Below are positions 8,383-17,409 of a stretch of DNA of 64,000 nucleotides, one piece after another. The stretch comes from Geothrix sp. Lineage in GTDB: Bacteria; Acidobacteriota; Holophagae; Holophagales; Holophagaceae. The stretch spans positions 2,716,857 through 2,780,856 of the forward strand of contig NZ_CP126625.1 in the NCBI RefSeq assembly GCF_030219325.1, given 5' to 3'. Position numbers and translations under genes: made by a program. The notes beneath the pieces were generated by a model. The model did not search any database. It had not been told where the DNA came from and saw only the letters and a program-made list of their open reading frames with translations. Within the stretch, counting starts at the first letter, position 1. Every line of letters starts with the position of its first letter.

Positions 8383-9046
8383 GCGCGTGATGTGCGGCTT
8401 TCGGATCGTGCGTGACCATGACGATGGTCTTCTGGTACTCGGAGTTGAGCCGCTCCATGAGGGCCAGCACTTCTTCCGCGTTCTTCGCATCCAGCGCGCC
8501 CGTGGGTTCGTCGGCCACCAGCAGGTCCGGGTCGGTGACGATGGCCCGGGCGATGGCCACGCGCTGCTCCTGGCCGCCGCTGAGCTGGCGCGGGTAGTTC
8601 CGCATCTTGTCCGTGAGGTTCACCAGCGCGAGGGCCTCCTCCACGCGGTCCCGACGCTCGCCCCGGCCGGCCCCGGTGAGCAGCAGCGGCAACTCCACGT
8701 TCTCGAAGGCGTTCAGCACCGGCACCAGGTTGTAGTTCTGGAAGATGAAGCCCACGTGGGCGTTGCGCCAGGCGGCCAGCTGATCGTCGTCCAGGGCGTT
8801 CAGCTCGTGGCCGCACACCTCCAGGGAGCCGCCCGTGGGGCGGTCGATGCCCGCCACCAGGTTCAGCAGGGTCGTCTTCCCGCTGCCGGAGGGGCCCATC
8901 AGGGCGATGTAGGCCCCCACGGGGACTTCCAGGTCGATGCCCTGGAGCACCGGGATCTCCAGTTCCTCCCGCCAGTAGCTCTTGGCCACGTCGCGCAGGG
9001 TGATGATGGGCTCGCCCCCGCCCAGGTCGAAGCGGTCGGTGTTCAT
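8324..9046 (-). CDS. MacB/LolD-type ABC transporter ATP-binding protein
   Basis: 240 aa from the ATG at 9046, which overlaps the adaptor stop codon (ATGA). Walker A is GPSGSGKTT (about residues 44-52), the signature is [15 protein letters not shown] and Walker B is [12 protein letters not shown], followed by the switch His in MVTHD. This is the peripheral ATPase that powers the two permeases encoded next. It belongs to the LolD/MacB/FtsE group judging by [15 protein letters not shown] and [16 protein letters not shown]. The end of the gene lies in locus B: 60 bp including the stop are copied downstream without altering the product. Confidence 0.93.
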   Translation of the reverse strand: MNTDRFDLGGGEPIITLRDVAKSYWREELEIPVLQGIDLEVPVGAYIALMGPSGSGKTTLLNLVAGIDRPTGGSLEVCGHELNALDDDQLAAWRNAHVGFIFQNYNLVPVLNAFENVELPLLLTGAGRGERRDRVEEALALVNLTDKMRNYPRQLSGGQEQRVAIARAIVTDPDLLVADEPTGALDAKNAEEVLALMERLNSEYQKTIVMVTHDPKAAHHARHQIHLEKGVLDKAVEVNR

Positions 9047-10146
9047 CCGTTCTTGACCCTCACCTTGGCGCCGGGCTTCAGGGATTCGGGGGGCGCCACG
9101 ATCAGCATCGCGTCCCTGGGCAGATCCTTCACTTCCAGCCCAACGGGATTCTCGGCCTGGATGCTCACGAACTTCTGCACCGCCAGGCCATTCTCCACCA
9201 CCCATGCGAAGGCCTTGCCATCCTGCTTCTTCACCTGCTCACGCCCCAGGACCACCACGTCCTGAAGGTAGGGGTCGCCCAGGAAGGTGACCTTGGCGCC
9301 CATGTCCGGCACGAGCAGGGGGTCCTTCTCGACGAAGGCCACACGGACGATGACCACGGCCTTCTGGCGGTTGGAGCTGGGATAGATCTCGCGCAGCCGG
9401 CCCTTCAGCACCGAGCGCAGGCCCTGCCCGTCCAGGGCATCCACGCGGATCTCGGCGGGCATGCCCCGTTGCAGCTTGGCGATGGAGGCCTCGTTCACCT
9501 CCACCTCCACTTCCAGGGTGTCGAAATCGGCCATGACCAGGACGGCGTTGATGGCATTGGCGCCGCCCGCGCTGCCCGGCGCCACGGTCTCGCCCACCTC
9601 GGACAGCTTCTGGGTGACCACGCCGCTGAAGGGCGCCCTCAGCTCCATGCTGTCGAGCAGCGCATTCTGGTAGGCCAGCTGGGCCTCCAGCGTGAGCTTC
9701 TGGCTCCGCAGCCGATCCACGGTGGCCGCGTCCTGGATGCCCAGGACGCGCAGCTTCTCCGCCCGGTCCAGGTCCACTTTGGCCTGATCCAGCTGGGCCT
9801 GCACCTGATCGCGGGCCGCAGCAAGATCGGGGGACTCCAGCCTCGCCAGGATCTGGCCCTTGACCACTCGGCTGCCCTCCTGCACGCCCAGCCAACTCAC
9901 CCGGCCAAGCACCTTGCTGGAGAGGGTCGCCCGGGTGCGGGCCACCAGGTAACCGGAGGCGGTCACCATCGGATTCCGCTCCCCCGCCTTGAATACCGTG
10001 GGCGCCGACACGGAGACAGACACGGGACCGCCTTTGGCGGCCATCATGGCGCCCAGGGCCCCCAGGCCAAGCAGGCCCAGGACCACCCAACCCCAGGGGA
10101 ATCGCTTCTTGATCACGGAGGGTTTGCGGGTGCGCGACTCGCTCAT
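9043..10146 (-). CDS. HlyD/MacA-family periplasmic adaptor protein
   Basis: 367 aa from the ATG at 10146; a TTG two codons upstream is less likely. A single membrane anchor lies at residues 17-38, followed by the barrel-sandwich hybrid domain (YLVARTRATLSSKVLGRVSWL), an alpha-helical hairpin (about 105-165) and a beta-barrel. The lipoyl half-motif is LRAPFSGVVTQKLSEVGETV. It links the ABC permeases to an outer-membrane channel, which is not encoded nearby. It is the first gene of the exporter operon and starts 44 bp after the lipid operon on the same strand, so it may be transcribed from the same promoter. Confidence 0.92.
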   Translation of the reverse strand: MSESRTRKPSVIKKRFPWGWVVLGLLGLGALGAMMAAKGGPVSVSVSAPTVFKAGERNPMVTASGYLVARTRATLSSKVLGRVSWLGVQEGSRVVKGQILARLESPDLAAARDQVQAQLDQAKVDLDRAEKLRVLGIQDAATVDRLRSQKLTLEAQLAYQNALLDSMELRAPFSGVVTQKLSEVGETVAPGSAGGANAINAVLVMADFDTLEVEVEVNEASIAKLQRGMPAEIRVDALDGQGLRSVLKGRLREIYPSSNRQKAVVIVRVAFVEKDPLLVPDMGAKVTFLGDPYLQDVVVLGREQVKKQDGKAFAWVVENGLAVQKFVSIQAENPVGLEVKDLPRDAMLIVAPPESLKPGAKVRVKNG

Positions 10147-10190
10147 GCTCAAGGCTCCAAATATCCAGGTGATGACAGGCTATCCGGGGA

Positions 10191-11213
10191 TCAGGGGCGG
10201 CGGAAGCGGTAGTGGCTGACGAACCACTCCGAACCGCCCTGGAAGCCCCACAGCTCGGCGCAGGCCATGAAGAAGATGCGCCACTGCAGGAAGCGCCAGG
10301 ATGCCTCCGCCCCATAGGTGGCCTGGAACAGGCTGAGGATCTCGTCCCGATGCGCATCCTGGTTGTGCAGCCAGGCCTCCGCCGTGGCCTGGTAGTGGGT
10401 GCCGGAGACGCGCCAGTGGTCTTCCAGGTGCAGCTGTTCCTGGAACCGCAGCAAGTAGCCGTCGGCGGGCATGATGCCGCCCGTGAAGAAGTGCTTCGCC
10501 ATCCAGTCGGAGTCGTCGCGGATCTCGAACGGATAGGTGTACTCCCGGTGGGTGAAGATGTGGACGAACAGCGCGCCCCCGGGCCGCAGCCACTGCGCGA
10601 TCCGGCCCATGAGCTCCCGGTGGTTTCGCATGTGCTCGAACATCTCGACGCTCACCACACGGTCGTAGCTGCCGGGCGCTTCGAAGGTGGTCATGTCCGC
10701 CGTGAGGACCTCCACGTTGGTCAGCCGGCGCTCGGTGGTCCGCGCCAGGATGAAGGCCCGCTGGTCCCGGGAATTCGAGGCTGCAGTGATGCGGCTCGCG
10801 GGGAAGTGCTCGGCCATCCACAGGGTGAGGCTGCCCCAGCCACAACCCAGTTCCAGGATGTCCTGGCCATCGGCAAGCTGCGCCCTATCGCACGTGAGGC
10901 TCAGCATGGCCTGCTCGGCACGGCCCAAGTCCGTGACACCGGCTTTAAACAGGGCCGAGCTGTATTTCAGGTGTGGCCCCAGCACGAGCTCGAAGAAGCG
11001 AGGCGGCACCTCGTAGTGCTGGTCGTTGGCATCCTGCGTGTTCACGGCGATGGGCCCGGTGGACCAAGCGGCCAGGTGGCGCCGGAAGCGCTCGTGGACG
11101 GCCTCGACACCGCCCTCGGCCTCGTCTCGCAGGCGCTGGCGGAGCAGCTGCCGGATGCGCCCTCGGATGAGGACATCCGGCACCAGGCCGGCGGTCAGCA
11201 GGGTGTCGATCAT
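10191..11213 (-). CDS. Cyclopropane-fatty-acyl-phospholipid synthase-like methyltransferase (second copy)
   Basis: 340 aa from the ATG at 11213, which overlaps the previous stop by 4 bp. It is a SAM-dependent methyltransferase of the CFA synthase group acting on acyl chains of membrane phospholipids. Visible features are [24 protein letters not shown] (here broken by comments only: [14 protein letters not shown] then [10 protein letters not shown]), the SAM-binding [17 protein letters not shown], and the active-site region [11 protein letters not shown]. It is shorter than the other CFA homolog of the operon (421 aa) and only distantly similar, so the two may carry out different steps. It is the last gene of the lipid operon. 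Confidence 0.88.
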   Translation of the reverse strand: MIDTLLTAGLVPDVLIRGRIRQLLRQRLRDEAEGGVEAVHERFRRHLAAWSTGPIAVNTQDANDQHYEVPPRFFELVLGPHLKYSSALFKAGVTDLGRAEQAMLSLTCDRAQLADGQDILELGCGWGSLTLWMAEHFPASRITAASNSRDQRAFILARTTERRLTNVEVLTADMTTFEAPGSYDRVVSVEMFEHMRNHRELMGRIAQWLRPGGALFVHIFTHREYTYPFEIRDDSDWMAKHFFTGGIMPADGYLLRFQEQLHLEDHWRVSGTHYQATAEAWLHNQDAHRDEILSLFQATYGAEASWRFLQWRIFFMACAELWGFQGGSEWFVSHYRFRRP

Positions 11214-11992
11214 GGATCCACCTTCCGGGGCCACCAGGGAATGAAGGGCGAGGTCTCCCGCTGGTAGCGGGCATAGTCCTCGGGGCGGCTGCGGAGGCTC
11301 TGGGCCTCGGTGTAGGGGATCCCGGTCACCCGCAGGAGGAAGTAGAGGATCAGGGCCGGACACAGGGTCGCCGTCCAGCCCCACGGAGCCGACCAGGCGA
11401 GCAGGAGGTAGGCCACCCACAGCAGCCACTCGAAGAAATAGTTGGGATGCCGCGAGTACCGCCAGAGGCCTTCGCGACAGGTGTGACCCGCCGCGGTGCC
11501 GCTGGTCTTGAAGCGCCGGAGCTGACTGTCCGCCAGGGACTCGCCGACCCAGGCGCCCAGCCAGAGCAGGGCCGCCGCCCACTCCAGGGAGTGCAGGCCG
11601 GGCCTGGGGTTCCAGGCGGCGAGCAGGAAGGGCAGGCCGAGGAGCACGTCCAGCATGGCCTGGCCCTGGAAGAAGGCAAAGAACTTCAGGTCGAGCCCCG
11701 TCTGCCAGGCCGCGCGGATGGCCTGGTAGCGGCCATCCTCATGGGGGTCCGTGGCCACGCGATGCCAGAGGTGGAGGCCAAGGCGCAGGCCATGCAGCCC
11801 ACCCATGAGGCCCACCAGGAACCGGCGTTCCAGGGGCGCCGGGCCGAGCGCCGCCGCGAGCAGCGCCATGATGGCCAGGCCCAGGGCCCAGCCCACATCC
11901 ACCCAGCCGGCGTTGCGGGTGTGACGCTGCCAGAGCCAGAGGGCCAGCTGCAGCAGACTCAGGATGCCCGCGCCCCAGAGGGCGGCGACCAT
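11210..11992 (-). CDS. DUF1295 steroid-5-alpha-reductase-like membrane protein
   Basis: 260 aa from the ATG at 11992, which shares one base with the preceding stop (TGATG). About six or seven membrane helices are visible. The C-terminal part carries the DUF1295/ICMT-like pattern [23 protein letters not shown], with SRHPNY typical of the family, and ends with the soluble tail [20 protein letters not shown]. Family members are presumed membrane reductases or methyltransferases acting on lipids. Its position between two CFA-type genes supports a role in remodelling fatty acyl chains. The substrate is unknown. Confidence 0.85.
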   Translation of the reverse strand: MVAALWGAGILSLLQLALWLWQRHTRNAGWVDVGWALGLAIMALLAAALGPAPLERRFLVGLMGGLHGLRLGLHLWHRVATDPHEDGRYQAIRAAWQTGLDLKFFAFFQGQAMLDVLLGLPFLLAAWNPRPGLHSLEWAAALLWLGAWVGESLADSQLRRFKTSGTAAGHTCREGLWRYSRHPNYFFEWLLWVAYLLLAWSAPWGWTATLCPALILYFLLRVTGIPYTEAQSLRSRPEDYARYQRETSPFIPWWPRKVDP

Positions 11993-12462
11993 CACGCAGG
12001 CACCTGCTGGAAGCGGCGCGCGGCCCACCGGAACAGAGGCTGCAGGAGCAGCGCCAGGAGTGCCGACCCCAGCGGTGCGGTCAGGCCCCAGGCCACACCG
12101 GCATGCCACAGGCTGGTCCAGAACGTGTGCAGGGCCCCCCAGGGGTCGGCCCGGAGGGCGCCGGACAGCACCTCGACCGACAGGGGCAGTCGCGGAGCCC
12201 CGAAGAGCTTTTCACCCAGCCGGATGAAGGGGATGAGCAGGAGCAGCTGCAGCGGGTAGGCCAGGTAGTTCGCCACCTGCATCACCACCTGGTTCAGCTT
12301 GAAAGCCAGGGCCAGGAAGATGCAGAGCCCCGTGGAGGTGCCCACCAGGGGCGACACCCCCGCGCCCAGACCGAGGGCGAGGCTCCAGGCCATGCGCCCA
12401 GGGCTGAGCCCCTGCCTCAGCTGACCGACCAAGGGCTCCCAGAGCCAGCGCCGCAAGCTCAT
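11992..12462 (-). CDS. DUF2062 small membrane protein
   Basis: 156 aa from the ATG at 12462, overlapping the previous gene by 4 bp. It has the DUF2062 look: a basic N-terminus (RRWLWEPLVGQLRQGLSPGR), then hydrophobic LALGLGAGVSPLVGTSTGLCIFLALAF, a conserved LNQVVMQVANYLAYPLQLLLLIPFIRLGE and a C-terminal helix. The biochemical role of the family is unknown. Tight overlaps on both sides place it in the lipid operon, so a role in lipid handling or placement of the membrane enzymes is plausible but inferred. Confidence 0.78.
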   Translation of the reverse strand: MSLRRWLWEPLVGQLRQGLSPGRMAWSLALGLGAGVSPLVGTSTGLCIFLALAFKLNQVVMQVANYLAYPLQLLLLIPFIRLGEKLFGAPRLPLSVEVLSGALRADPWGALHTFWTSLWHAGVAWGLTAPLGSALLALLLQPLFRWAARRFQQVPA

Positions 12463-12791
12463 CCGTCCCTCCGCAAGAGCAATGCCTCGACGCCCGCACC
12501 GGGCGGCAGGCGGTACAGCTGGATCAGCATGTAGCCCGCCATGGCCAGGTTGCCCAGGGCGAAGAGCAGCAGCAGCCAGAGCAGGCTGCGCCCAAGACTC
12601 GCCTCCTTGTAGAGGATCCACAGCCAGAACCACAGGAACCCGAAATAGGCATCACACAGGGTAGCCACGCCCCAGCGATCCGCGAGCAGGCGCTGGAAGC
12701 CAACGAGCACGTTGGCGTCGAGGCTGGCCCAGATGGTCACCGCCACCATGGCGACGAACACTGCGATGGAAAACAGCCAGAGGGGGCGCAT
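12459..12791 (-). CDS. DUF1475-like small membrane protein
   Basis: 110 aa from the ATG at 12791 (a GTG one codon upstream is an alternative). The ATG overlaps the CFA stop as TGATG. Three hydrophobic segments (about 4-24, 47-63 and 70-92) and the motif DAYFGFLWFWLWILYKE resemble DUF1475 membrane proteins. No catalytic residues are evident. The tight coupling suggests it is a partner subunit or assembly factor for the neighbouring lipid enzymes. Confidence 0.7.
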   Translation of the reverse strand: MRPLWLFSIAVFVAMVAVTIWASLDANVLVGFQRLLADRWGVATLCDAYFGFLWFWLWILYKEASLGRSLLWLLLLFALGNLAMAGYMLIQLYRLPPGAGVEALLLRRDG

Positions 12792-14056
12792 CACCAGGGC
12801 TCATTGAACAGCGGAGCATCGCCCCCAGCCTTGGCCAGCAGCAACTGGGCATCGCCGATGTGGCGCTCGGCGAAGGCGCCTTCACAGTAGGCCAGGTAGT
12901 AGTCCCACATGCGGATGAACGCCCCGTCGAAGCCCTGGGCGCGCACGTCCTCCAGCCGGGCATGAAAGGAGTCCCGCCAGGCGTGCAGCGTGTGGGCGTA
13001 GTGCAGGCCGATGTCCTCCAGGTGGTGCAGGGTCATGGAGGTGCTGCGTCCGATGGAGGCCACCATGCGCGACACGGAGGCCAGCTCAGCGCCTGGGAAG
13101 ATGTGCTTCTGGATCCAGTCACTCTGCCTGATGTAGTCGGCAAAGCGCTGCTCGTTCATGGTGATGGTCTGGAGCAGGAAGCGTCCCCCGGGCTTCAAGA
13201 GCCGGTCCACGGCACTGAAGTAGGCGTCGTAGAACTCAAGCCCCACGGCCTCGAACATCTCGATGCTCACGGCCTTGTCGAACCGGCCCTCCAGGTGGCG
13301 GTAGTCCTCCAACCGCAGGTCGATGCGATCCGCCAGCCCCTCTCGCTGGAAGAGGTCGCGGGCGTACTCGAACTGTTGCCGGCTGATGGTGGTGGTGGTG
13401 ACCCGGCAGCCGTGGGTGCGGGCCGCATGGAGTGCGAATCCGCCCCAACCAGTGCCGATCTCCAGCAGGTGGTCGCCGGGACCCAACTGGAGCTTGCGGC
13501 AGATCAGTTCGAACTTGGCCTGCTGGGCCGCTTCGAGCGATTGACCCGGCGTTTCGAAGACGGCACAGGAGTAGGCCAGCGCGGGGTCGAGCCAGAGGCG
13601 GTAGAAGTCGTTGCCCAGGTCGTAGTGGTGGCCGATGTTCCGGCGGGAGCCTTCCACATGGTTGCGGCGGCGACGATGCAGCAGGCGGTTGGCGGCTTTG
13701 CCCAGCGTCGCCAGGACGCCTCCATCCTGGTCGAAGGCCGCCATGTTGCGCACGGCGATGCGCACGACGGACACGAGGTCGTCCGTGTCCCACCAGCCCG
13801 CCGTGAAGGCCTCACCCAGGCCGATCTCACCATGGAGCAGGCCGGCGCGGAAGGCCCGCGGGTCGTGGATGGACACCCGGGCGCGCAGGTTCGAGTCGGG
13901 GTTCCCGAGGGTCACCAACCGCCCATCCACCTCCAAATCCAACCGACCCACCCGGATGTCGGCGAGGGACCTCAGAAGGAGGCGCTGGGCGAGGGAGGGG
14001 GTGTCGGCGGCCTCGAAGGACCGGGGTGGGTGAACACCGGCACGCGCTTGATCCAT
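12791..14056 (-). CDS. Cyclopropane-fatty-acyl-phospholipid synthase-like methyltransferase (first copy)
   Basis: 421 aa from the ATG at 14056, which has GGAGG 10 nt upstream. Residues about 1-110 are the N-terminal lipid-binding domain. The methyltransferase domain has HHYDLGNDFYRLWLDPALAYSCAVF, the SAM loop LLEIGTGWGGFALHAA, VSIEMFEAVG and KPGGRFLLQTITMNEQ, all classical for CFA synthase (COG2230). It adds a methylene or methyl group from SAM to unsaturated acyl chains. The start lies about 85 bp inside the upstream DUF1365 gene, an unusually long coding overlap. In Rhodobacter sphaeroides a homolog works with COG2907 and DUF1365 proteins, both of which are neighbours here. Confidence 0.93.
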   Translation of the reverse strand: MDQARAGVHPPRSFEAADTPSLAQRLLLRSLADIRVGRLDLEVDGRLVTLGNPDSNLRARVSIHDPRAFRAGLLHGEIGLGEAFTAGWWDTDDLVSVVRIAVRNMAAFDQDGGVLATLGKAANRLLHRRRRNHVEGSRRNIGHHYDLGNDFYRLWLDPALAYSCAVFETPGQSLEAAQQAKFELICRKLQLGPGDHLLEIGTGWGGFALHAARTHGCRVTTTTISRQQFEYARDLFQREGLADRIDLRLEDYRHLEGRFDKAVSIEMFEAVGLEFYDAYFSAVDRLLKPGGRFLLQTITMNEQRFADYIRQSDWIQKHIFPGAELASVSRMVASIGRSTSMTLHHLEDIGLHYAHTLHAWRDSFHARLEDVRAQGFDGAFIRMWDYYLAYCEGAFAERHIGDAQLLLAKAGGDAPLFNEPW

Positions 14057-14772
14057 AGCCAGAAAGCCTCCCAATGTATGGCTGTGAGCACCTTGAGGGT
14101 CATCCAGGGGAACCGGATGAGGGTTTTCCTTAGGATGCCCGGCGTCCAGGGATGTCTCTGGAGATCGAGGGCAGCGTTGAAAAATAAATCTAGACAGTTA
14201 AATTCGGCAATGTGGACTCGCAGCCTGTCTCCCGGGGGCGTGAAGGTCCAGCGGTAGCGGCAGTCCATGGGCATGAAGGGGCTCACGTGGAAGGTCTTGG
14301 GCACGTCGAAGCTGACCCCGTTCGGCCCCTGGCGGCCCTCGGCCACGGGCATCCAGTAGGTGTGCCGCTCCCGCCAAGGGGTGTTGCTGACCTGGGCCAT
14401 GATCAGGGTCAGGCGGCCAGCCCGGTCGTGGCAGTAGAAGTAGCTCACCGGGTTGAAGCAGATGCCCAGGTAGCGCAGGTGGGTCAGCAGGAAGATGGGC
14501 CCCTCCGGCAGCTGGTATCCCTTGGCCTCGGCGTCCCGGCGCAGCCGCTCCCGCAGGGGCAGTGTGGGATCCCCGAACTGATCCTCCTCGTGGAAGGCCG
14601 CCCAGTTCCACCGTCCATAGCTGAGGAGGCGGGACATGCCGCACAGCTCGGGGATGCGATCCACGTCCAGGAGGGCCATGAACAGCGGATAGGTGAAGGC
14701 ATGCACCTTGGGCTTCGTGCGCCGGTGGCGGACCTCACCGAGGTAGAGGGCGGGCTCAGGCAGGCTCACCAT
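13972..14772 (-). CDS. DUF1365 protein (COG3496)
   Basis: 266 aa. The family signature is clear: LGEVRHRRTKPKVHAFTYPL at the start, LLTHLRYLGICFNPVSYFYC in the middle and WRERHTYWMPV followed by KTFHVSPFMPMD. DUF1365 genes almost always accompany an FAD oxidoreductase and a CFA synthase. As I recall, the R. sphaeroides homolog takes part in furan-fatty-acid formation and in the singlet-oxygen response. The last 85 bp overlap the CFA start, and the Pro/Ser-rich end (PGPSRPPTPPPSPSASF) looks unconserved. The start codon was originally embedded in the end of the FAD gene (ATGGTGA) and is now displaced by locus C. Confidence 0.9.
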   Translation of the reverse strand: MVSLPEPALYLGEVRHRRTKPKVHAFTYPLFMALLDVDRIPELCGMSRLLSYGRWNWAAFHEEDQFGDPTLPLRERLRRDAEAKGYQLPEGPIFLLTHLRYLGICFNPVSYFYCHDRAGRLTLIMAQVSNTPWRERHTYWMPVAEGRQGPNGVSFDVPKTFHVSPFMPMDCRYRWTFTPPGDRLRVHIAEFNCLDLFFNAALDLQRHPWTPGILRKTLIRFPWMTLKVLTAIHWEAFWLWIKRVPVFTHPGPSRPPTPPPSPSASF

Positions 14773-14927
14773 GCGAAACCCAGGTCACGCGCGACGCGGA
14801 TTCCAGAACGGACGCCGTCCACTCGGCATCCGCTGCGCGGGTGCGCGAGACCTCGCGCCATGGGGCACCCGTTCACCATGTGACACCCAGGTCACGCGCG
14901 ACGCGGATTCCAGAACGGACGCCGTCC
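14766..14927. repeat. Locus C: palindromic insert between two copies of the FAD gene 3' end
   Basis: Two 55-bp direct copies (14766-14820 and 14873-14927, two mismatches) flank a 52-bp insert (14821-14872). The right copy ends exactly at the stop codon of the FAD oxidoreductase gene; the left copy contains the ATG of the DUF1365 gene, which used to overlap that stop. The insert folds as CGGGTGC...GCACCCG enclosing GCGAG-AC-CTCGC. The sequence differs from E1 and E2, but the architecture is identical. Confidence 0.8.
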
Positions 14928-16122
14928 TCATGAAAGCCGTAGCCCCAGTAGGCGCCGGCATAGTGGGTGCGGCCGTGGAGGGAGGCCGGGCCACTCACCT
15001 CGGCCCAGCGCGCCTGGGCTCGGATGGCTTCGCGGGTGAACCGGGGATGCTCGTAGGCATAGCGGCCGGCGATGGCCGCGGGATCCAGCAGATCCTCCGC
15101 ATGCAGGCTCACGAACCAGTCCTGTTTGGTCCCGAGGGGCTGCAGGCGGTTCATGTGGTAGGTGAGCACCAGGCGCCCGCCATCCCCATGGGCCTTGAAA
15201 TTCCAGGAGGCCCAGCCGCGCCGGTGGACCGGCAGCAGGGTGGCGTCGCGATGCAGCACGGTGGGGCTCAGGTTGCTGGTGAAGGCGCTGAAAACCTCCC
15301 GTTCCTGGGGACTGGCATCCGCAAGCAGGGGCAGCACCTGGTCCCCGTGACAGGCGAAGACCATCTGGTCGAACCGGCGTGTCTCCTGCCCCTCCAGGTA
15401 CAGGTGGACGGCCCCTTCGGACCGCCGGACGCTGTTGATCCGGGCGCCCGTCACGATGCGCTCCCGGAAGGGCCGGGTGATGGGATCCAGGTAGCGCGAG
15501 GTCCCACCGGGGATGGTGCGCCAGGGATGGTGCGTGGTCACGCCGAGGAAGCCGTGGTTATGGAAGAACCGCGCCAGCGTAGCCGCCGGAAAGAGCTCCA
15601 TGTCCGCCAGGGAGGTGGACCAGACCGCGCCGGCCATGGGGTAGAGGTACTCTGACTTGAACCGCTTGGAAAACCCGTGGCGGGCCAGGTACTCGCCCAG
15701 GGTCGGCCCTTCGGCCTCCCGGCTGTCGAGCAGGGTCAAGGCAGTCCGGTTGAAGCGGATGACCTCGGCCCAGAGGCCGAAGAAGCCCGGGTCGACCAGG
15801 TGCCGCCGCTCGGTGAACAGGCCATTCAGGCCACGGCTACACCAGGGGTGGGCATTGCCGCTGGCGGCAAAGCTCATGTCGCTGGGACAGGTGTCCATGG
15901 CCAGCTCATCCATGAGCCGGAGGAAGTTCGGGTAGTTCACCTGGTTGTGGACGATGAAGCCGGTGTCCACGGCGACGGGACCTTCGGGGGCATCCACCGT
16001 GACCGTGTGTGTGTGGCCACCGATCCGGGTCTCCTTCTCGAACACCCATACTTCATGTTTCCTGCTGAGCAGCCAGGCGGCGGACAGCCCTGCGATGCCG
16101 GTGCCGATGACAGCGATGCGGC

Positions 16123-16126
<4 letters not shown>
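14873..16126 (-). CDS. FAD-dependent amine-oxidase-like oxidoreductase (COG2907)
   Basis: 417 aa from the ATG at 16126, which overlaps the desaturase stop by 4 bp. The Rossmann FAD-binding motif IAVIGTGIAGLSAAWLL (residues 4-20) is followed by the second-strand acid in VWVFEKETRIGGHTHTV. The C-terminus has the family pattern GRTHYAGAYWGYGFHEDG. COG2907 proteins are linked to CFA synthases; in R. sphaeroides the homolog is, as I recall, the flavoprotein that desaturates a methylated acyl chain on the route to furan fatty acids. The final 55 bp with the stop are duplicated (locus C). Confidence 0.9.
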
Positions 16127-16956
<830 letters not shown>

Positions 16957-17072
16957 GGACCTTCCCGGGGCAGGGATCCAGGGTAGCCCAGGAAAACAGC
17001 AGGTCCCGGGCCTGTTCAGAAATTCACGGGATGGTCACGGTCGTGGAGCCGATCCTGGGGGCGGGGCCCATT

Positions 17073-17320
17073 CGATGCACTCGCCGGTTCGATCCCAGGA
17101 CGTCAACAAAGCCAGGGGGGCCATGCGGCCCGGGCGGGAATCGAACCGTGCGGCTTTGCCGCCCCGCCTCGCTTCGACGCGCCTGAGGCTCCGCCTCCGC
17201 GAGCCGGCGAGCGGGAGCGCCATCCGGTGGAGGGCTCGTCAGGCGGAGGGGCGCGTCTCGGGCGATGCACTCGCTGGTTCGACCCCAGGACGTCAACAAA
17301 GCCAGGGGGCCATGCGGCCC
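17073..17320. repeat. Repeat pair with tRNA-like inverted arms downstream of tRNA-Arg
   Basis: Two near-identical direct copies (17073-17131 and 17263-17320, about 3 differences) flank a 131-bp insert holding an E1-type element in the opposite orientation to locus B (17185-17221, GAGGCTCCGCCTC core). Each copy contains, on the plus strand, a segment resembling a tRNA 3' end (GGTTCGAyCCCAGG then CAACAAAGCCAGG), which is an inverted image of the real tRNA-Arg 3' end and its trailer. The left copy is followed by GGGAATCGAACCGTGCGG, which on the minus strand reads as a T-arm (GGTTCGATTCCC). This explains the gene-free stretch between the desaturase and the tRNA; 16957-17072 is otherwise featureless and should contain the lipid-operon promoter, which I cannot pinpoint. 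Confidence 0.7.
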
Positions 17321-17334
17321 CCCTGGCTTTGTTG
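17294..17334 (-). terminator. Long hairpin at the tRNA-Arg 3' end
   Basis: CAACAAAGCCAGGGGGCC-ATGC-GGCCCCCCTGGCTTTGTTG, a near-perfect stem of about 18 bp whose arm begins at the tRNA CCA end. On the minus strand it is followed by TTTGTTGACG, so it is a plausible terminator for the tRNA transcript. It arises from the inverted tRNA-trailer copy described for 17073-17320. Confidence 0.65.
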
Positions 17335-17409
17335 GTGCACCCGACTGGAATCGAACCAGCGACCTTTGGCTTCGGAGGCCAACGCTCTATCCAACTGAGC
17401 TACGGGTAC
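17333..17409 (-). tRNA. tRNA-Arg (anticodon CCG)
   Basis: 77 nt including an encoded CCA. The acceptor stem pairs GTACCCG with CGGGTGC (one G-U), the discriminator is A, the D-arm includes AGCTCAGTTGG, the anticodon arm is TTGGC-CTCCGAA-GCCAA with anticodon CCG, and the T-arm is CTGG-TTCGATT-CCAG. It reads the Arg codon CGG. The 5' 19 nt and 63 bp of upstream DNA are present three times in tandem (17391-17778). Confidence 0.95.

Noticed and set aside
16957-17072. ECF-type promoter for the lipid operon
   Set aside because: I looked for TGATC-like -35 boxes with a suitable -10 on the minus strand and found nothing convincing; a link to the ECF sigma remains a hypothesis.
17120-17150. Second tRNA gene suggested by T-arm-like GGTTCGATTCCCGCC on the minus strand
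   Set aside because: No acceptor, D or anticodon arm can be found at the right distance; only a T-arm-like fragment is present.
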